Notes under the pieces: model-generated | The model's database searches: none | What the model was told of the DNA's origin: nothing | The model's input: only the letters and a program-made list of their open reading frames with translations | Part shown: positions 57,891 to 64,000 of the stretch, one piece after another | Position numbering within the stretch: the stretch's first letter is position 1 | How the letters are laid out: every line of letters starts with the position of its first letter | Source of the DNA: Epiperipatus broadwayi | Taxonomy: Eukaryota; Onychophora; Udeonychophora; Euonychophora; Peripatidae | Reading direction: 5' to 3' | Assembly (NCBI GenBank): GCA_028023455.1 | Contig: JAQFVV010000020.1 | Coordinates: forward strand, 8,849,092-8,913,091 | DNA length: 64,000 nucleotides | Translations under genes and position numbers: made by a program

Positions 57891-57911
57891 GAGCACCACG
57901 GAGGGCGTCCA
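57891..57911 (-). promoter_or_regulatory. Primer-binding site candidate
   Basis: In element sense TGGACGCCCTCCGTGGTGCT begins 13 bases after the 5' LTR end. It starts with TGG, as expected for pairing with a tRNA CCA end. I could not assign the tRNA. The gap is larger than usual, so the call is tentative. Confidence 0.45.
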
Positions 57912-57924
57912 AAAATATAATAAC

Positions 57925-60493
57925 TGTACCGGTATAAATCCACCACGCTTACTCATACACAGTACCCGAGTTCAAACCCAGTCCACGTTTAAGAATAAAT
58001 TCCAAAACGCCAACTGAATTCAAACCCAAACCCCGGTATGACCAACCGATGATGACTTTATAACAGCACGGGGTTATCCCTTTTCTAGCTCAGCTCAGAA
58101 CATGGACTAAATTCTTACAGTTAATGATATATAGGTTTATTAGACTCTAGATACTGGGACGGTCATTCATGTAACGTATATATTTAAGTTGCCAATACAG
58201 ACAGTAAGTGGCTAAATAGACTTAGAGAGTAATAAGGTGGAGGACACAAAAATTTAGATTAAATAAAGTGTTTAATAAGCAAAATATAAAGCATATAAAT
58301 ATAGTGTTAAATAAGACAAATAGAAAGCGGATAAATATAGTGTTCATACAATGAAAATACAAAGCATATAAATATAATGTTATACAGTACGGTAAGACTT
58401 CCATGAATCCTCTTGTATTTGGCTACTAGTCTTTAGTAAACGTTTTATTTAGTAAACAAACTTATGCCAATAGCTGGGTAGTTAAATGATTGACGGGTGG
58501 TTAAGAGAATCAGAGTATTTGAGCACTGGAAAAATATTTATCTAAAGATTTTTATTAACTTATTTTATTAGAATAGGCTCGAGCCGTTACGTAGACGAAC
58601 AGTTGGAGAATGGTTTTATAGAAAGACGACATAAAGGATAGATGTGCTGGTGGTTTTATATAAATACGACATGGAAGATAGATGAACTGGTGGTTGCCTG
58701 GATTCAAAAGCCCTACAGTAATCAATTGCGGTGCATTAACGGAATACCGGGCGGCTTGTACTTTGACAAGGCTTAATGCCCCCAAGTAGCTCCGGGACAC
58801 GACAACCAGCCGGGATCATTTCGAACCCCGGTGATCCAAGAGATTACCGGGAAAGAAAAACTGCTTTCATTCCCCAATGGTAGAATGGCGAGACGCTAAC
58901 TTCAGCGAAGGGAAGGCATTGCCACAGACGTGAAGGACGAATACTTGAAGCGGATTTTTTAAAAGAAATTATATAAAACCTGGAAACTATTTGTCTGTTT
59001 CTACGCCACAGGCTGAGATCCTTACCCCAATAAAACGTAGCGGACTTAAACTGACGGTGAAAAACAATAATTAGTTAAATTTACTCTGAAACTCCTAACC
59101 CTTCAGGTTGACAGGCGGTAGCGACAGTATCAAATTATACAGGGAGTTATTTCTCAGATCAGACATGACATTAAGATAACACTTTGAAACTATTATATAT
59201 ATATTTAATATTGAAACTTAGATTGTAATTTTATAACAACTTAACATAGAATAATAAAGTGATTTAACATTTACTAACTCGGAATGTGAAAGAATATTTA
59301 ATTCAGAACATGAAATTACTTTTAAATTAAATTGATCATTATTACACACTAGTTTACACAGAGTTGGAAATATTACTATTGGCAATGTTTGTTTATGAAA
59401 TAAGCAACATAAGAAAATATAAATGCATTCAGTTGAAATATTATTACTATTAATTACAATTTTATAAATGATTTCTAAAGACTAGAGCAGAGGATTAAAA
59501 AAAAAGAAAAGAAAATTTACTGACAGGTTAAATAATAGCATTATAAATGATATAAAAACTTACATATGATTCACTTGATTGATAACATTAAGCACGGAAG
59601 AAAATTAAAGTTCGTGTAACAAAGTTACTCTTCTTTCTTCATCCAGCTTGGCTTGTGACGAACGTAGGCGCGCATTTTTGAAAGTTATTTGTAAGGCATA
59701 GCTAATTTAGAGGTTGGAAGTTGGAAATTGTGAGTTACATGAAACATGATCAAACAGCGGCACGAGGATCCATATTGGCGGGGCAGAGACCAGCTCCTGG
59801 CACTTAGCCCATCAACATTGCGATTCACTGGTAAACTTCTTAATAATCTAAAATGTTTGAATTATACTCAACTGCTGTGTTGTCTCGAGACTACCTCTCT
59901 CAAACACGACCAAAGTTAGAATGTAAGTTTTTTTCTAAAATAGCCACTGCTGACCTTTCCGACTTGTTTTTGTTTTAGGCTCCGCCTACTTTCTCTAGCC
60001 TCTAGCGATGCAGCTTGACCAATAATCAATTATCTGTTTTTAGCAATCTTTTAATTTAATACGCTATTTTTAAATTGACATAGTAATTACATATAAAAAT
60101 TCCTTACTAATTTTGAATACAACTTAATTGCTCTGAACATTTGTGCAATTAGATTTTAATTAAAAACACTGATCAAAGGAATGTGATTTTTGATCAGTAT
60201 TTTTAAACGACTTTATACAATTTTAAAACTAAAATTTAAAACAAATACGCCCGCACTGAAACTTTAAATTAAATGATATAAATTCACAAACCACGCACAC
60301 ACGAATATTATTTCATGGTTTGTGACATTTATATACGGAAACTTTACATATTTATTTATAAACTATAAAATATATAACTAAATTTTATTATAATTTAAAA
60401 TAGACAAAATCTCACTGCGGGCGAACAGTAGCTTGAATTACCGTACATAAAAACACTTGAAACGAAGATCGGTTCTCCGATCTGTCTGTTTCA
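57925..60493 (-). repeat. LTR (5' LTR in element sense)
   Basis: 2569 bp, same structure and edge hairpin (60467-60482) as the left LTR. In element sense this copy carries the promoter, but I cannot place a TATA box or start site with confidence. Small indels relative to the left LTR include an extra AA near 58856. Confidence 0.95.
58555..58800 (-). other. 81-codon open frame inside the right LTR
   Basis: Same frame as at 50838-51083, with Ile in place of Thr at residue 46. It would lie in the leader or promoter part of the transcript if transcription starts upstream. It remains unproven as a gene. Confidence 0.2.
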
Positions 60494-60520
60494 ATATTAA
60501 ATAATTATATTTTGAATTAT
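60494..60520 (-). repeat. Right remainder of the interrupted family A unit
   Basis: ATATTAAATAATTATATTTTGAATTAT continues the unit cut by the LTR element and matches unit 1 at about 49791-49818 with one change. It then breaks into the inverted copy that starts at 60521. Confidence 0.8.
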
Positions 60521-60905
60521 GATGAAGATATATATGAGAGATAGTGACCTGGACCAACTGACGAATGCTGGTTCAGCACGAAATGCATCTTGGAATCATT
60601 TATCTTTTATTTTAACTTTATTTATATGAATTTAAAAGAATATGTGGTTATTTAATATATTTATAATGGTATTACACTTGGGAAAGAGAAATGTCAATAA
60701 CCCCATGTGTGTGTGCTTAATTTAAAAAATTTCATATATATTAATCTTTAATTGAGTTTGAAAATTTATATCTGTGCTAGAGACAATCTCTAGTTTAATA
60801 AATGATTAGAAATAATTATTACTGTAATTATCTAAAGTGGATGATGTCAAAGATGTGGGTTGATTTAGTTTGACACTTGTAATTTAAAACATTTATTCCA
60901 AGTAA
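60521..60905 (+). repeat. Family A unit, inverted relative to the dimer
   Basis: This is the reverse complement of the 49600-49990 unit. It has the hammerhead at 60553-60593, then blocks such as TTGGGAAAGAGAAATGT, CACATGGGG/CCCCATGTG and GAGACAATCTCTAGTTTA in mirrored order. Before the LTR insertion the dimer and this copy formed an inverted arrangement. Confidence 0.85.
60553..60593 (+). ncRNA. Hammerhead ribozyme (family A)
   Basis: ACCAA, core CTGACGA (60558-60564, allowed variant at N7), stem II TGCT/AGCA with the pair next to the core changed to A-C, GAAA (60580-60583), ATGCAT stem III, cleavage base C60589, TTGG. All catalytic core bases are present. Stem II is slightly weaker than in the 49.7-kb copy. 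Confidence 0.75.
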
Positions 60906-62421
60906 ATTAATATTATTTTGCATTTAAAATTTTTTAGAAACTTCTAAATCATTTTTCTAAACACAATTATAATCTAAGGTTAAATCAATAAGAATAGCTA
61001 CAAGTTTGAATTGATTTTTAAAACCTTTTACAACGTAAGTTATTAAAAGATAAAAATTGATGTAGCCTTCATAACCTAAAACCAGTCTGCTTTATAATAA
61101 GATGCCTCTCAAGTATTGGAAAAATTCTTGTTAATGTGGTTATTTCAAATAGCTTGTACCCAGAATGTAATGTAATAATAATATTGGTGATAATTTTGGG
61201 CAATTTTACTGGGTTTATTTGATTTTAAGATTGCTATAGATTTGCCTTTGTGCCATGTTTTGGAAGAGTTTCTGTATAAGTAATGTTGATGATTTTTGAT
61301 GACTAAGATTTGGATTTAGATCCTAATTGTTTTTAGAAATTGTTAAAAGGTTTTTGCTTTTGTACCTTTTCTAATTTAAGACAATCTAAGTTAAGTTGTG
61401 TTTTCTAACATATCTGCAGATTTTATCAGACAGATATTAGAAAAACATTGTGAAAGAAAAGCATCCAGTTCTGCTCTAATGATGGTTTTTTTCCATTCTA
61501 TCAATCTGGTTTAGAATTATGATATATAAGAATGAGAATTGCATCACTAGTGGCAGAAGCAATTCATTTAGGAGTGTGTTTATAATCACTAAGCTTACAT
61601 AAGAGTTATCATTTTTTGATAAAGTTTTGTTTTTTTTTCCATAGTTTTTCCCCACTTTTCTTTTCTAGCATCATCCAGCAATCTAATAAATTTGTGAAGC
61701 AATTTTTAAACCTTTGCTAGACAAATATTGGTTATAAAAGCTTTGCTGATTTTGTTTCAATCTGGGATTAATTGCCTCGATATACACATCTTGGCGACTA
61801 TTGTTATGAGTTTATTAAATCTAACATAGGAAAACAGAAATGGAGATATTCTATTAATATTCTATTCAAAAATTCAGTTATCTTTCTTTGAATTCCATCT
61901 CAGAATGGTTTCAACTATAGAGGGAATGACTTTTAAAAATGACTGATTTGGTTTATGTTGGGAATAAAAGAAGTAATCCAATTTCAGAAGAATAGTAGTG
62001 AGCAGTGAACATTTTTGTTGAAATAAAATATAGACCAGAAATTGCCTTTTCTACCACCTGGATGAATGAAATATTCATCCTTCTTGATAGTATAAAGTAA
62101 GTGCATAATGATTAAATCCAGCCATTCTAAAAGTTTGCAATCTTCTTGATTCGTAATCATATATCCTTGCTACTATGGGTATTGAAATCTCTTATAGAAA
62201 CAAAAGATATGAAAAAAATGAAACTATATTATGAGGTTTGTCAACATTTCATACACAAAAAAATTCTATTCAAATGGTCATTATAATAATATTGTTTGAA
62301 CTATCTTGAGTAGAAGTTGCTTGCTTAATAAGATTTACTAAAACAAAGTAGCAATACCATGATCCTATTGCATTCTATGATTATACAATGTAAATACAAA
62401 AATTTTAAGTAGATGCATATT
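60906..62421. other. AT-rich non-coding region
   Basis: No gene, RNA or recognisable element is seen in 1.5 kb. Composition is slightly more balanced at 61750-62100 but without an open frame. Confidence 0.55.
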
Positions 62422-62760
62422 AAACCACTAAACATCACATGATCACCATTTCTTATGCTTTCTCATAACTGTTATTAAAACAGGCAAAACTCTCCATACA
62501 GTAGTGCCACTCAGTGCAAGCCAGAGTAATCAATGGATGCCAGAAGGCTTGTGCATAAAATCCCAATCTAGTGCTTACTCATCTGATATCCCCAGACTAC
62601 ATAAGAATTTTATGCACAAGCCTTCTGGCATCCATTGATTACTCTGGCTTGCACTGAGTGGCACTACTATATCAAGAGTTTTGCCTATTTTAATAACAGT
62701 TATGAGCAAGCATAAGAAATAGTGATCATGTGATGTTTACTGGTTTAATACCAATCCTGC
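62422..62760. repeat. Family B inverted pair, truncated at the ribozyme
   Basis: Left arm 62422-62600 and right arm 62605-62755 are reverse complements. They share ACATCACATGATCACC, AACAGGCAAAACTC and ATGCCAGAAGGCTTGTGC blocks with their complements. The left arm ends a few bases beyond the predicted hammerhead cleavage position (minus strand GTAGTC then TGGGGATAT). The right arm starts further inside the unit. No hammerhead core remains in either arm. Confidence 0.8.
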
Positions 62761-62769
62761 CTAATAGAA

Positions 62770-63155
62770 TAGTGGTGGTGGCTATGGTTATTTAAGAACC
62801 AAAGACACCAAAATGCATGGGTACTGAACTGAGTTCAGACCTACTGGACTATATAAACTAATGAGCTTAGATCAAAAATATTGTTGCATTTTCAATTTTA
62901 TTCTCAGTTTTGTAGTTAAGTAAACATAAAAGGTGGCTGATGGATGACTGCATTAGATCCTAAGATCTAGGTGCAGTGTTCTCAGATCCATGGCTCCTCA
63001 CTGATAAAAGCCAGAAGCTAGAAATTAGTCTTGGTATATTGGGTGAGTAGGCACTAGATAGGGATATTATGCACAAGGCTTCCAGCATCCATTGATTACT
63101 CTGACTTGCACCGAGTGGCACTATTGTATGGAGAGTTTTGCCTGTTTTAGATACA
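62770..63155 (+). repeat. Family B unit, most complete single copy
   Basis: About 385 bp running from a GGTGGCTATGG region through TTTTGTAGTTAAGTA, GCAGTGTTCTCAGATCC, the hammerhead at 62994-63037 and the conserved body (ATCCATTGATTACTCTG, GTATGGAGAGTTTTGCCTG). The order defines the monomer, with variable 5' part, ribozyme and conserved 3' body. It has no open frame and is in the same orientation as the right arm of the preceding inverted pair. Confidence 0.75.
62994..63037 (+). ncRNA. Hammerhead ribozyme relic (family B)
   Basis: CTCCTCA then CTGATAA (63001-63007; G8 changed to A), a stem II region with AAGCCAGAAGCTA, GAAA (63021-63024), TTAGTC and TTGGTAT. Stem II and the core are both altered, so it is most likely inactive. 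Confidence 0.5.
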
Positions 63156-64000
63156 TATTATTAAAAAATGATGATTCACTGAAATCTAATAATAAGAACA
63201 TCACAGTCATTAATTTGAAGAGATTATCCATTTTTGATTTTGAAATACTCTCGATATTAAGTTGAAATAACTTTATTATCTTCTAAATGAAGAAAATATT
63301 ATTTTTAGAGGGTACACCTGTTACTTAAGATATTTCATGTTTGCAAAACCCCAGTTATTTTTCATTTTCTAAGACTACGATCTTTGCATCTCTAATCCTG
63401 GCATGATTATTTCCTATAATATCTTTTTAATTTACTTTAATAGTTTTCTTGGATGTTTTTCCAATTTTCTGTTTTTAACTGAAATTCAACAAGATAATGA
63501 TTTGTTTCTTGTGGATATAATTTGTTTTGCATTATAATGTATACTACTTGAAGAGTAGGCTGTAGGAAGATTGTCGCATATTCATTCCACTAGATGCTGA
63601 AATTATAATCCAGGTCATCAGTCTGATTTTTGTATTGGCCTTCATCAGGAAAACATTTTAAACTGTATGTACTTATACATTTTCCTGAAGGTTTGTGGTG
63701 ATGGTATTTTAGCTGTGTTTATTATATACTGGACTATTTTCATCACCTAATATAAGTATTGAATATCTTTTGAAAAAGGTAACTTTATTTAAATTGTCCA
63801 AATATATTCAACTGTAATTTTTAACTCCTTTATAAGACTTTGAATCAAAGACAACTTACTTGCATAATTATATAGATGTGATTTTTTTATTATCTGAAGG
63901 TACATTTTACCATTTGCCTATGACAATTTATACCAATGAAATATTTTTTTTCTGCTTACTTTCATCATTTGCTTTTAGAAGTTACTGTTTGTAATGCTTT
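63156..64000. other. AT-rich non-coding region
   Basis: No gene recognised. At 63605-63655 (minus strand) TTTCCTGATGAAGGCC and a later GACTGATGACCTGGAT echo the family B hammerhead layout, but no GAAA or stem II is clear. Confidence 0.5.

Larger units (their letters stand above)
50212..60493 (-). mobile_element. Ty3/gypsy LTR retrotransposon, near-intact
   Basis: A 10.3-kb element coding on the minus strand. LTRs at 50212-52767 and 57925-60493 are nearly identical, start and end with TG...CA, and enclose a 5.16-kb interior with one 1247-aa Gag-Pol frame. The target-site duplication is 4 bp, ATAT (50208-50211 and 60494-60497). Joining the flanks restores the family A unit sequence seen uncut at about 49785-49815. 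The high LTR similarity and the uninterrupted frame point to a recent insertion. The LTRs are unusually long compared with the interior. There is no env frame. Whether it is still mobile cannot be judged from sequence. Confidence 0.95.

Overview
This is a strongly AT-rich metazoan-type genomic window made almost entirely of non-coding DNA and transposable-element debris. I found no convincing host protein-coding exon. The mix points to an invertebrate animal: GIY-YIG Penelope-like elements, RTE/Nimb-like LINE tails ending in (GAT)n, a hAT relic, tRNA-derived SINEs, a Ty3/gypsy element and many hammerhead-ribozyme repeats. The sequence alone does not let me name the species.

Layout. 0-5 kb is AT-rich desert. 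5-13.3 kb holds hammerhead-type repeats (6.3, 7.6, 8.9, 10.5 and 13.0 kb) and two palindromes. 13.6-17.2 kb holds a nested palindrome, an (ATT)n tract and two LINE 3' fragments. 18.3-28.9 kb is dominated by inverted pairs of short repeats, an ~800-bp palindrome and two SINE insertions with target-site duplications. 33-36 kb has LINE tails and another SINE. 38.8-46.8 kb holds a decayed hAT transposase with a terminal-repeat palindrome, three Penelope-like fragments and an old LINE. 49.1-60.9 kb is the main element: a nearly intact Ty3/gypsy LTR retrotransposon (50212-60493, coding on the minus strand, ~2.56-kb LTRs, one fused 1247-aa Gag-Pol) inserted into a tandem dimer of a hammerhead-bearing repeat. 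62.4-63.2 kb holds three more copies of a second hammerhead family.

Main observation. At least four sequence families carry type I hammerhead-ribozyme cores: CTGANGA, a stem II hairpin, GAAA, a self-complementary stem III, then a 3' strand that pairs with the bases before CTGANGA. Family A also carries a tRNA-like box B (Pol III) element. Family C sits between 19/20-matching direct repeats. Most family A and B copies occur as inverted pairs, which is unusual. The architecture resembles metazoan retrozymes and ribozyme-bearing SINE/satellites, and Penelope-like elements, which are known to carry similar ribozymes, are present in the same window. Activity, exact families and mobilisation are inferred, not shown.
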